In this document: piece by piece, positions 1 to 6,541 of the stretch
Layout: every line of letters begins with the position of its first letter
Numbering within the stretch: position 1 is the stretch's first letter
IMG/VR virus record: IMGVR_UViG_3300035698_005499
Span: 1 to 20,185 of that record
Length of the DNA stretch: 20,185 bases
Reading direction: 5' to 3' (one strand)
DNA from: a virus
The notes under the pieces: model-generated
Seen by the model: only the letters and a program-made list of their open reading frames with translations
Told to the model about the DNA's origin: nothing
The model's database searches: none
Position numbers and translations under genes: made by a program

Positions 1-4
1 CCGG

Positions 5-22
5 CGAGGCTTGACGGCCTCG
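5..22 (+). terminator. Possible short hairpin at window start
   Basis: The arms CGAGGC and GCCTCG form a 6-bp stem around a 6-nt loop and are followed by a weak pyrimidine run rather than a true T-tract. It resembles the other GAGGCC/GGCCTC hairpins in the intergenic regions here. It may end an upstream transcript, but the left flank is cut by the window edge. Confidence 0.3.
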
Positions 23-32
23 TCGTCTCTTC

Positions 33-91
33 GCCGGCAACGTGCCGGCACGACGATCACCACCGCCGCAAGGCAAACCAGGAGCAACACC
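33..91 (+). promoter_or_regulatory. Hairpin plus extended start-associated leader
   Basis: GCCGGC, loop AACGT, GCCGGC form a perfect 6-bp stem at 33-49. A leader follows whose last part carries AGGAGC (80-85), six bases before the ATG at 92. Bases 53-95 recur at 16808-16850 with one mismatch in 43. The same AACGT-loop hairpin, with a longer stem, precedes the start at 314. This looks like a translation-initiation module rather than a chance ribosome binding site; its function is inferred. Confidence 0.55.
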
Positions 92-577
92 ATGAACGAC
101 AGCACCATCGCCAACAGCATCATCGGCACGCTCGCCGACGACCGCGTCAAGCTCGAGCAAGAGCTCGCGACCGTCAAGGCCGAGCTCGCCCGGCACGAGC
201 GACTCGAGCTTGCGAGCGAGGCCGCGCACCGCAACGCCAACAAATGGGCAGCAACCACCAGGCCGGCGGCAACGTGCCGCCGGCATGACGATCACCAACC
301 AGGAGCGACGACAATGTCATCACCATCGACCACCCGCACCATCTTGAGCGGCGCCGATCTCGCCAACGCGATCGACGCGCAACTCGAGAGCAACCGGCTC
401 GCCGGCACCGTGCCAGCAACGCGGCAAGAGCTCGCCCGTCACGCGATCGACGCCGACATCGCCGGCCGCTCGGCCGTGCTCGAGTTTCTACGAGGCGCAC
501 GCGACACCACCACCGAGAAAGCGATCAGCCTGGCGATGCTCGCCGGCCTCGATCTCATCGCCATCGTCACCAAGTAA
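92..577 (+). CDS. Unknown small phage protein, reading through into the next gene
   Basis: The start at 92 has an excellent Shine-Dalgarno (AGGAGC, 6-nt spacing). The first ~51 residues are strongly coding by codon use and include a charged helical stretch that could form a short coiled coil (about residues 15-40). After about residue 52 the frame crosses what looks like an intergenic leader (hairpin 262-284, AGGAGC 301-306) and joins the next start at 314 without a stop, giving 161 residues. Either this is a natural fusion or the first gene lost its stop. A stop in another frame (TGA 286-288) would end a shifted version. I do not recognise a family. Its neighbours are small genes left of the head operon. 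Confidence 0.5.
   Translation: MNDSTIANSIIGTLADDRVKLEQELATVKAELARHERLELASEAAHRNANKWAATTRPAATCRRHDDHQPGATTMSSPSTTRTILSGADLANAIDAQLESNRLAGTVPATRQELARHAIDADIAGRSAVLEFLRGARDTTTEKAISLAMLAGLDLIAIVTK
262..284 (+). promoter_or_regulatory. Perfect 9-bp hairpin upstream of start at 314
   Basis: The arms GCCGGCGGC (262-270) and GCCGCCGGC (276-284) are exact reverse complements around the loop AACGT, the same loop as at 39-43. GACGATCACC follows both hairpins. It sits 29 nt before the ATG at 314, so it probably belongs to the start-associated leader of that gene. No T-tract follows, which argues against an intrinsic terminator. Confidence 0.55.
314..577 (+). CDS. Unknown small protein (87 aa), own start inside a longer open frame
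   Basis: A strong AGGAGC (301-306) seven bases before this ATG, together with the upstream hairpin, supports independent initiation here. The product is Ala/Leu-rich and mostly helical, ending in a hydrophobic stretch (AISLAMLAGLDLIAIVTK). That stretch is too short and too charged nearby to call a membrane segment with confidence. No family is recognised. It is the last gene before a terminator at 606-641, so it closes the operon that enters from the left. The frame is continuous with the gene starting at 92. Confidence 0.6.
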   Translation: MSSPSTTRTILSGADLANAIDAQLESNRLAGTVPATRQELARHAIDADIAGRSAVLEFLRGARDTTTEKAISLAMLAGLDLIAIVTK

Positions 578-605
578 CAAGCACCCCGGCACCGCCCGCG
601 CAAAT

Positions 606-641
606 AAAAAGGCCGCCGAGCAAAGGCTCGACGGTCTTTTT
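606..641 (+). terminator. Rho-independent terminator
   Basis: AAAAA is followed by arm GGCCGCCGAGC (611-621), loop AAAG, arm GCTCGACGGTC (626-636) and TTTTT. Ten of 11 positions pair, counting one G-U, with a single mismatch. The A-run and T-run also pair, as in bidirectional terminators. It lies 28 nt after the stop at 577 and separates the left genes from the head operon. Confidence 0.85.
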
Positions 642-820
642 CACGTCGCCAGGAGCAAACCCGACAACGATCACCGCGAGCATCATAGGCGAGGCCGCTC
701 AACAGCGCCTAACGGCCTCGGCACCGCCGGCGACGTATCTGGCACCCAAGCAAACCGCACGCGGCACGGCTCACGCTTGCCGGCAATGCGGCCCAAATAT
801 GAGCACGCGGCCGCCTCAAA
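642..820. other. Non-coding stretch with a relic leader and a hairpin
   Basis: I see no supported gene between 578 and 913. CCAGGAGCAAAC at 649-660 matches the leader motif used by many genes here but has no start codon at the right distance, so it may be the remnant of a deleted gene. The arms CGAGGCCG (690-697) and CGGCCTCG (713-720) form an 8-bp stem with a 15-nt loop and no T-tract. Confidence 0.4.
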
Positions 821-852
821 GCGGGCGCACGGCCGAGGCGCCCGCACTTTTT
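821..852 (+). terminator. Second terminator-like hairpin before the head operon
   Basis: The arms GCGGGCGC (821-828) and GCGCCCGC (838-845) are perfect reverse complements around a 9-nt loop and are followed by AC and TTTTT. This is a convincing intrinsic terminator. It means the head operon needs its own promoter between here and 914, or antitermination. A 14-bp GC palindrome at 863-876 lies in that gap. No clear -35/-10 pair was found. Confidence 0.75.
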
Positions 853-913
853 CACCTCAAGACCGCCGGCCGGCGGCAAATGCGGCGACGTCGTCGGCTA
901 GTCTTTCGAGCGC

Positions 914-1216
914 ATGCCAGTCGTCAACGCCAACACAACCGACGACGAGCTCTTTGACGAGCTCGAAAATACGGCGACGTATGAGTCGTCGGCGTCGCTA
1001 CCGATTGCCAAGCGATACCGCGACGCTTTGCAAGTGCTACTCGCTTCACCTCGCCGCGTTTCCAAGTCAGCGAGCAAGGGCGGGCTCAAGGTCGACGCCT
1101 ATGTCGAAGGCCTCGAAGCCAGGCTCGCCGAAGTCAAGCAATGGATCGCGGCCAACGACATCGGCACCACCGGCGGCGGCACGGCCGCGATCAGCTTTAA
1201 CGAGTTCCGCTCATGA
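914..1216 (+). CDS. Small head protein at the gpW position
   Basis: This 100-residue, mainly helical protein lies immediately before the portal gene and overlaps it by ATGA, which is where lambda keeps W. Lambda W is about 68 aa and completes the head by binding under the portal. This product is longer and sequence similarity to W is not obvious, so the call rests on position and size. It has an acidic N-terminus (TDDELFDELENTATYES) and two likely helices. The start codon has no clear Shine-Dalgarno, unlike most genes here, so the true start could differ. It could instead belong to another small family found upstream of portals. Confidence 0.55.
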   Translation: MPVVNANTTDDELFDELENTATYESSASLPIAKRYRDALQVLLASPRRVSKSASKGGLKVDAYVEGLEARLAEVKQWIAANDIGTTGGGTAAISFNEFRS

Positions 1217-2850
1217 AACCCGAGCCAACCTATGGCGAAGCCTGGCAAAGCCTCAAAGCCGACTATGCGGCGGCGCGGCCGTCTCGCTTTCGACGCACGC
1301 GCACCGGCTTGTCGCCAATGGGCTCGGGCGCCGATTATCACATTCGCTCCGATTCGGATTATCTGCGCGTGCTCGAGTACGCTCGAGACATGGCACGCAA
1401 TGACGCGCTCATCGGCCAAGCGATCGAGACCGCCGTCAATAACATCGTGCAACTCGGATTCGCCTACGACCCTCGCACCGGCAACGACGACGTCGATCTC
1501 GCGCTCAAGGCCGAGTTCAAACTATGGGAAGACGACCCCGACCGCGTCAGCACCGACGGCGAGACCAATTGGCCCGAGATGCAAGAGCAGGCCATGCGCG
1601 CAATCTTGCGCGACGGCGACGCTTTCGTGCTTCCGTCAACCGAAGGGCGGCTCGAGATCATCGAGAGCCATCGCGTGCGCACGCCGACCAACACCTCGCG
1701 CAGAGTCGTCAACGGCGTCTTGCTTGACGATCACCGCAAGCGCCTCGAGTATTGGATCACGCACGACGACCTCGACCCCATGATGCCATTGTCTCGCGTC
1801 GGCGACATCGAAGCCGTGCCCGCACGCGACGGCAACGGCGAGCGCTTGGTCATGCACCTCGTCGACCGCAAGCGAATATCGCAGACCCGAGGCATCACGC
1901 ACATCGCGCCATGCTTCGACCTGGCCGGCATGTTCGAAGATGTCAACTTCGCCAAGGTCGTCCAACAACAAATCATCTCGTGCATCGCATTCTTTCGCAC
2001 GCGGCCCGAGAGCTCAGCGCCACCAGCACCAGGCGGCGGCCTCGGCGGCACGACGTCGACCGAGTCACAAAGCGACGGCTCGACGAGATTGCTCAAAGGC
2101 ATCGCACCAGGCATCGAGCTCACCGGCGCACCTGGCGAAGACATCAAAGGCTTTTCACCGCAAGTGCCCAACGCCGGATACTTCGAGCACGTCAAGCTCA
2201 TCGTGACGCTCATCGGCCTCAACCTCGGCGTGCCGCTTGTCATGATGCTCAAAGACGCGAGCGATACCAACTTTTCGGGATGGCGAGGCGCCATCGATCA
2301 AGCTCGTATCGGATTCAAACGCAATCAGCGCTTGCTCAAAGATCGCATGCACCAGCACGTCGCGCGGCACGTGATCAAAGACTTGCTCGCCACCAACCGC
2401 CCACTCTTTGAGCTCGTGCGCAAGCACGGGCTCGTCGAGACGTCAGGCGGCAAGCTCGTCGGCGCCGTCTTCAATCACGCATGGACGGCGCCGCGTTGGC
2501 CTTACATCCAACCCTTGCAAGACGCGCAAGCCGAGGCGCTCAAGATCGAAAAGCGATTGACGAGCCCAACACGCGCAGCGCGTGAGCGCGGCGAAGATTA
2601 CAACGAAGTCATCACCGAGATCATTCGCGACAATTACAAAGCGGTCGAGATGGCAATCAAAGAGAGCAAGCGGCTCGAGGCCGACACCGGCACGCTCATC
2701 GACTGGCACGAGCTCTTGCATCTTTACATGGCGCCTATCGCGATCGTCTCACAAAAAGAGATCGACGAGCCCGAGCCATTGCCACCGCTCACGTCGAAGC
2801 CTGGCGGCAACGGCACCAACGGCGCCGGCCGCATGCGAGGTTTAACATGA
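1213..2850 (+). CDS. Portal protein, lambda gpB family
   Basis: The portal forms the dodecameric ring at one head vertex through which DNA is packaged and to which the tail joins. The 545-aa length matches the lambda-type family. Family-like features seen are an N-terminal segment with RDMARNDALIGQAIETAVNN (about residues 58-77), the NWPEMQEQAMRAILRDGDAF block (119-138), a DASDTNFSGWRGAI segment near 345-360, and the C-terminal block with QAEALKIEKRLTSPTRAARE and GEDYNEV (about 437-466). It overlaps the preceding gene by ATGA and the following protease gene by ATGA, indicating translational coupling. The start is fixed by the overlap. A proline/glycine-rich insertion near residue 265 is variable sequence. 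Identity as a portal is secure. Confidence 0.93.
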   Translation: MKPEPTYGEAWQSLKADYAAARPSRFRRTRTGLSPMGSGADYHIRSDSDYLRVLEYARDMARNDALIGQAIETAVNNIVQLGFAYDPRTGNDDVDLALKAEFKLWEDDPDRVSTDGETNWPEMQEQAMRAILRDGDAFVLPSTEGRLEIIESHRVRTPTNTSRRVVNGVLLDDHRKRLEYWITHDDLDPMMPLSRVGDIEAVPARDGNGERLVMHLVDRKRISQTRGITHIAPCFDLAGMFEDVNFAKVVQQQIISCIAFFRTRPESSAPPAPGGGLGGTTSTESQSDGSTRLLKGIAPGIELTGAPGEDIKGFSPQVPNAGYFEHVKLIVTLIGLNLGVPLVMMLKDASDTNFSGWRGAIDQARIGFKRNQRLLKDRMHQHVARHVIKDLLATNRPLFELVRKHGLVETSGGKLVGAVFNHAWTAPRWPYIQPLQDAQAEALKIEKRLTSPTRAARERGEDYNEVITEIIRDNYKAVEMAIKESKRLEADTGTLIDWHELLHLYMAPIAIVSQKEIDEPEPLPPLTSKPGGNGTNGAGRMRGLT

Positions 2851-4433
2851 GCACTAAGCTACGCCTCGACCAATACGTTGGCCTTTGGTCGATGCTCGAG
2901 CACCAGGCCGAGAGCTTGCGCACCTTTGCCACCGAGCTCGATCTCGCTCGGCACTTGGTCGACCCGCAAATCTTCGACGCTCAGCAACCGGCCGCGCGTA
3001 GCGTGCCAGGCTTGCGAGCCAGCGCCGGCGCCGACGACGGCCGCCCGTACCAGGTCACGCAAGAGGGCGTCGCCGTCATCGAGGTGAGCGGCACGCTCAG
3101 CAAGCACGGCGCATCCTGGTCGTCTTGCCCTGGCACCGTGAGCTTGCGGCGTCAAGTGCGACAAGCTCGAGATGACCAGGCCGTGCGCGGCATCATGCTC
3201 TTGATCGACTCACCAGGCGGCTCGACCGCCGGCGTCACCGATCTCGCACAAGACATCAGACAAGCGGCCGACGTCAAGCCCGTCGAAGCCTACATCGAAG
3301 ACACGGGCGCGAGCGCCGCCTACTTGCTCGCGTGCCAGGCCGACCGCATCACATGCAACCGCTCGGCCTTTGTCGGCTCGATCGGTACTTACATGGTCGT
3401 CACCGACTCGAGCAAGGCCGTCAACGCGGCCGGCATCAAGGTCGACGTTATCAAAGCGGGCGAGTTCAAAGGCACCGGCGAGCCCGGCACGCCAGTCACC
3501 GACGACCAGCGCGCCGAGTATCAAAGAGTCGTCGACCAATTCAATTCGCTATTTGTTCAAGCCGTCGCCGAGAGCTTCGAGCGACGGCTCAGCATCGGCA
3601 AGGCCTCGGCCTCGGCCAAAGCAACGGCAGCCAATGACGGCCGCGTCCACGTCGGCACGATCGCCCGCGACCTCGGTCTCGTCGATCAGGTCGCAACCCT
3701 CGACGCGGCACTTGCGTCGCTCAGCGACACCATCATCAACAGGAGCATCACCATGAGCACACCGAGCACAACGACCAAGCCAACCAAGGCCAAGCGGCGC
3801 ACGCGCCTCAAAGGCCAGGCGGCGCCCAATTGGGCAGACGACACGCACCCCGATGACGAGGAAGTCGTCGACGCCGCCGACGAGGAAGTCGTCGACGCCG
3901 CCGATGAGGAACACCCCGACGCCGCCGATGGCGATGAGGATGACGCCGGCGAAGACATGCCGGCCGATGACGATGAGGGCGATGACGATGACGATGAGGC
4001 CGATGACGATGACGATGAGGCCGATGACGGCGTCGCCGCCGCGAGCTTCGCTCATCTCGATGCTCGCTATACCAACGACCCGCACGCCGGCACCAACTTT
4101 GTCGCCGATTGCTTGCGGCAAGGATTCACCAAGGCGCAAGCGCACCGGCACTACACGGCGACCTTGCAAGCCAAGCTCGAGGCTCGCGACAAAGAGCTCG
4201 AGGCCGCCAACACGCAACCGAGACGACCAGGTCACAAGCCAATCGGCACGAAAAAGCTCGAGGCAAGTGCCGGCTTTGACCCGCGTGAGTTCTTTGAGAC
4301 AGAAAAGGCCAAGCTCGTCGCACGCGGCAATCGACCAGACATTGCATCGCGCGCCGTCTTCACCAAGCACCCCGGCTTGCGCGAGGCGCTCATCGAGCAA
4401 CACAACGCCGTGCACCGCTCGAAAGTTCAATAG
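2847..4433 (+). CDS. S49-family head maturation protease with C-terminal scaffold region (gpC-like)
   Basis: The product resembles lambda gpC: an SppA/S49 serine protease that acts inside the prohead and carries the scaffold as its C-terminal part. The protease domain spans roughly residues 70-290. DSPGGS lies at 121-126, the likely nucleophile Ser156 in TGASAAY, and the likely general base Lys208 in KAGEFKGT; the 52-residue spacing matches the Ser147/Lys199 pair of Bacillus SppA. From residue 303 the sequence becomes a charged scaffold-like region with a long Asp/Glu stretch (about 331-394) and a helical C-terminus. It is coupled to the portal gene by ATGA. The 528-aa length is somewhat more than lambda C (439 aa). 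A nested in-frame start at 3753 should produce the scaffold alone. Confidence 0.92.
   Translation: MSTKLRLDQYVGLWSMLEHQAESLRTFATELDLARHLVDPQIFDAQQPAARSVPGLRASAGADDGRPYQVTQEGVAVIEVSGTLSKHGASWSSCPGTVSLRRQVRQARDDQAVRGIMLLIDSPGGSTAGVTDLAQDIRQAADVKPVEAYIEDTGASAAYLLACQADRITCNRSAFVGSIGTYMVVTDSSKAVNAAGIKVDVIKAGEFKGTGEPGTPVTDDQRAEYQRVVDQFNSLFVQAVAESFERRLSIGKASASAKATAANDGRVHVGTIARDLGLVDQVATLDAALASLSDTIINRSITMSTPSTTTKPTKAKRRTRLKGQAAPNWADDTHPDDEEVVDAADEEVVDAADEEHPDAADGDEDDAGEDMPADDDEGDDDDDEADDDDDEADDGVAAASFAHLDARYTNDPHAGTNFVADCLRQGFTKAQAHRHYTATLQAKLEARDKELEAANTQPRRPGHKPIGTKKLEASAGFDPREFFETEKAKLVARGNRPDIASRAVFTKHPGLREALIEQHNAVHRSKVQ
3741..3752 (+). promoter_or_regulatory. Internal ribosome binding site for nested scaffold gene
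   Basis: AGGAGC at 3741-3746 sits six bases before an in-frame ATG at 3753, inside the protease gene. The preceding bases CATCAACAGGAGCATCACC match the leader used by true gene starts elsewhere in the window, for example at 4986-4998. This strongly indicates a real internal start. Confidence 0.8.
3753..4433 (+). CDS. Nested scaffolding protein (Nu3-like)
   Basis: The in-frame ATG at codon 303 of the protease gene would give a 226-residue protein identical to the protease C-terminus. Lambda has the same arrangement: Nu3 starts inside C and supplies the internal scaffold for prohead assembly. The product has a basic N-terminal tail (TKAKRRTRLKG) and a highly acidic region built partly from DEEVVDAA-type and DDDDEA-type repeats. 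It ends in a helical region with QAKLEARDKELEAANTQ and a conserved-looking FDPREFF segment. Support comes from its strong Shine-Dalgarno and from position between protease and decoration protein. Abundance relative to the full-length protease cannot be judged from sequence. Confidence 0.82.
   Translation: MSTPSTTTKPTKAKRRTRLKGQAAPNWADDTHPDDEEVVDAADEEVVDAADEEHPDAADGDEDDAGEDMPADDDEGDDDDDEADDDDDEADDGVAAASFAHLDARYTNDPHAGTNFVADCLRQGFTKAQAHRHYTATLQAKLEARDKELEAANTQPRRPGHKPIGTKKLEASAGFDPREFFETEKAKLVARGNRPDIASRAVFTKHPGLREALIEQHNAVHRSKVQ
3855..3926 (+). repeat. Tandem 24-bp repeats in the scaffold region
   Basis: Two identical 24-bp units (3855-3878, 3879-3902) and a diverged third (3903-3926) encode DEEVVDAA, DEEVVDAA and DEEHPDAA. 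A second small repeat block, units encoding DDDDEA, follows at about 3976-4026. These lengthen the acidic arm of the scaffold and are likely to vary in copy number between relatives. Confidence 0.85.
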
Positions 4434-4514
4434 CAAATATGCAGGCGGCGACGCCGCAAACAACACCCGCACCCCCGAGCTCATTGCGAGCCATCACCAA
4501 CAGGAGCGACAGCA
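4434..4514 (+). promoter_or_regulatory. Leader of decoration gene with short hairpin
   Basis: This gap after the protease/scaffold stop holds a perfect 5-bp hairpin (GCGGC, GAC, GCCGC at 4445-4457) and the leader motif ending with AGGAGC at 4502-4507. No promoter is apparent. Confidence 0.35.
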
Positions 4515-4889
4515 ATGTCACAAACCAACAACAACGGCGTCAAGAGCTTCACGGCCGGCGCCGCTATCGCAATCCACACCCGCGTCAAGATCGCGAGCGG
4601 CGTGCTCGCCGCCGCCGGCATCGACGACAACGATATCGGCGTTATGGCCGAGGCGAGCTTCGCCTCGGGCGACGTCGTCGCCGTGCACCTCAAGACCAAG
4701 CCAGGCACGCACAAGGCAATCGCGGCCGCCGCAATCGTCGCCGGCGCCGAGGTCTTCACCGCCGCCGCCGGCAAAGTGAGCACGACGGCCTCGACCTCGT
4801 TTGTTCGAGGCGTCGCGATGGAAGCGGCCGGCGCCGATGGCGACGTCATCGAAGTCATGCCACGCGACTCGCACACCGCCGTCTCATAA
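4515..4889 (+). CDS. Capsid decoration/cement protein, DUF2190-like (gpD position)
   Basis: The 124-residue, Ala/Gly/Val-rich beta protein lies between the scaffold and major capsid genes, the place of lambda D, and has the look of the DUF2190 capsid-cement family. The core pattern is an early hydrophobic strand (AGAAIAIHTRVKIASG), a central DIGVMAEASFASGDVVAVHL block and a GVAMEAAGADGDVIEVMP block near the C-terminus. Such proteins bind the outside of the expanded capsid and stabilise it against internal DNA pressure. The start has AGGAGC seven bases upstream. Family membership is recognised from pattern, not from a search. Confidence 0.8.
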   Translation: MSQTNNNGVKSFTAGAAIAIHTRVKIASGVLAAAGIDDNDIGVMAEASFASGDVVAVHLKTKPGTHKAIAAAAIVAGAEVFTAAAGKVSTTASTSFVRGVAMEAAGADGDVIEVMPRDSHTAVS

Positions 4890-4998
4890 CACAACCCACA
4901 AGCAACCGACCAGGACAACCACCAGGCCCCCCCAACCAACGACCCGACACTCGGCCGGCCAACGGCGGCACCGGCAATGAACAACAGGAGCATCACCA

Positions 4999-5979
4999 AT
5001 GCCATCACCGTCTACAAGTTTGGCGACACTTCGCCCCGACCTGGCCGAGAGCTTGCAAGAGTTCGACTTCGCAATGAATCGTCGCGGCTTTATCGCAAAT
5101 CGCGTATTGCCGACGCTCGAAGTCATGGCGCAAGCCGGCGTCTTTGGCAAGATTCCGCTCGAGCAACTGCTCAAGGCGGCGACCACCGCCCGCGCTTCGA
5201 AGAGCGGCTACCCTCGCGGCGAGTGGGATTTCACCACCGACAGCTTCGCGACCAAAGAGCACGGCTTCGAAGAGCCCGTCGACGATCGTGACGCCAACAT
5301 CTACAGCGAGTATTTCGACGCCGAGCTCATCTCGGCCGAGATGGCGCTCGACACTGTCTTGCGCAACGCCGAGCAACGCGCGGCCGATCTCATCTTCAAC
5401 GCGACGACGTGGACGGGCGCAAGCCTCACGACCGCGATCACGAATGAATGGGATGACCTCGTGAATGCGGTACCGATCACCGACGTCGAGGGCGCCGCTC
5501 AAAAGGTCTTTGACAATTCGGGCATGTGGCCCAACGCTTTGATCATCTCGCGTAAGGTCTTCCGCAACTTGCGACGCACCGATCAAGTCACCGCCGCCAT
5601 CGAGTCAGCGGGCGCCGGCGACAAGTCGACGGCCGGCACAGTGACCGAGCAAATGATCGCCGACGTTTTCGACCTCGAGCACGTCATCGTCGCCGGCAGC
5701 GCCAAAAACAGCGCGACCGAAGGGCAAGCCGCCAGCATCGCGGAAATCTGGTCAGGCGAGTATGCAATGGTCGCTCGCGTCGCCAACACCAACAACATCA
5801 AAGAGGCTTGTGTTGGTCGCACGTTCCACTACGCCGGCGACGGCTCGAGCCCGCTCGGCCTCGTCGAGACGTACCGCGACGAGTCGACACGCGCCGACAT
5901 CGTGCGCGTGCGGCACGAGGTGCAAGAAAAGGTCTTGATCACCGAATGCGGGCACTTGCTCAGCAACGTCACAACCTAA
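4999..5979 (+). CDS. Major capsid protein, HK97 fold (gpE-like)
   Basis: This 326-residue protein follows the decoration gene and precedes the head-tail connector genes, matching lambda E (341 aa) in position and size. Features typical of HK97-fold coat proteins are an N-terminal arm with RRGFIANRVLPTLEV, the E-loop-like region around KSGYPRGEWDFTTDSFATKE, a helical spine around ISAEMALDTVLRNAEQRAADL, and a C-terminal beta region with TRADIVRVRHEVQEKVLITE. It assembles the icosahedral shell on the scaffold and would be among the most abundant late proteins. Start choice: AGGAGC at 4986-4991, seven bases before the ATG. A terminator-like hairpin follows the stop. The 109-nt gap before it holds only the leader. 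Confidence 0.9.
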   Translation: MPSPSTSLATLRPDLAESLQEFDFAMNRRGFIANRVLPTLEVMAQAGVFGKIPLEQLLKAATTARASKSGYPRGEWDFTTDSFATKEHGFEEPVDDRDANIYSEYFDAELISAEMALDTVLRNAEQRAADLIFNATTWTGASLTTAITNEWDDLVNAVPITDVEGAAQKVFDNSGMWPNALIISRKVFRNLRRTDQVTAAIESAGAGDKSTAGTVTEQMIADVFDLEHVIVAGSAKNSATEGQAASIAEIWSGEYAMVARVANTNNIKEACVGRTFHYAGDGSSPLGLVETYRDESTRADIVRVRHEVQEKVLITECGHLLSNVTT

Positions 5980-5991
5980 ACAAGCGCGGCC

Positions 5992-6060
5992 GCCTCGGCC
6001 GTTTACAAACCTGGTTTGCGCCGTGCGGCCGAGGCCGCCGCCTCGGCCGTTCGGTCTTTT
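5992..6060 (+). terminator. Terminator with a competing upstream arm
   Basis: CGGCCGAGGC (6026-6035) can pair perfectly with GCCTCGGCCG at 6040-6049, a 10-bp stem with a 4-nt loop followed by TTCGGTCTTTT. An identical copy of the 3' arm lies upstream at 5992-6001 and could pair with the same middle arm instead, breaking the terminator. A near-palindrome (CAAACC, T, GGTTTG at 6006-6018) sits in between. This follows the major capsid gene and would reduce read-through into the connector and tail genes. Confidence 0.7.
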
Positions 6061-6106
6061 CCAACGGCAACGCACCACCACCAACCGCAACAGGAGCGCG
6101 GCAACT

Positions 6107-6538
6107 ATGCCAGAACGAACCACCAAAACAAACCCGCCCAAGTCGCCCAAGGCCTCGGCCTTGATCGATCTCGGCGATGCCAACGCCATCGGCGGCGTCG
6201 TCGTGCTCAAGCGAGCGCAACCCATCGGCAAGGCCGGCGCCGTGCTCGGCAAGATCAGCAAGCTCAAAGGCGGCGTGAGCGTCTCGGCTTTGCTCGGCGC
6301 TTTGCGTGACAAGGCGGCGGCGCCCGATCGCGACAGCAAAGCCAAAGTGCAACCCGCCGACGATCTCACGAGCGACACCACCGTCACCATCAAAGCACGC
6401 CGAGACAACGTCGGCGGCACCGGCACCGGCGTCGTCAATGATGGCGACAGCCTGGCCGTCATCGACATCGTCAAAGAGTGCAACCTCAACTACCTCGTCG
6501 ACGCGATCATCACCGGCGTTGCCGAGCTTCGAGCTTGA
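6107..6538 (+). CDS. Unknown protein at the lambda FI position
   Basis: The 143-residue product lies between the major capsid gene and the FII-like gene. Lambda FI, a 132-residue protein that helps DNA packaging, occupies this place, but I see no convincing sequence similarity. The N-terminus is basic and Lys/Pro-rich (TTKTNPPKSPK); the rest alternates short hydrophobic strands with charged turns and ends in a likely helix (YLVDAIITGVAEL). The chosen start has AGGAGC nine bases upstream; the upstream ATG at 6023 in the same frame lies inside the terminator region and is rejected. It could equally be a minor head or connector protein. Confidence 0.65.
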   Translation: MPERTTKTNPPKSPKASALIDLGDANAIGGVVVLKRAQPIGKAGAVLGKISKLKGGVSVSALLGALRDKAAAPDRDSKAKVQPADDLTSDTTVTIKARRDNVGGTGTGVVNDGDSLAVIDIVKECNLNYLVDAIITGVAELRA

Positions 6539-6541
6539 TCA

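Noticed and set aside
777-1403. Open frame of 208 codons overlapping the W-position and portal genes
   Set aside because: It starts inside a terminator region and runs out of frame through two supported genes; composition is Ser/Arg/Ala-rich.
3549-4484. Long minus-strand open frame (311 codons) opposite the scaffold region
   Set aside because: It mirrors the acidic-repeat part of the protease/scaffold gene and has a low-complexity Ile/Val/Gly product with no recognisable domain; typical antisense shadow in GC-rich DNA.
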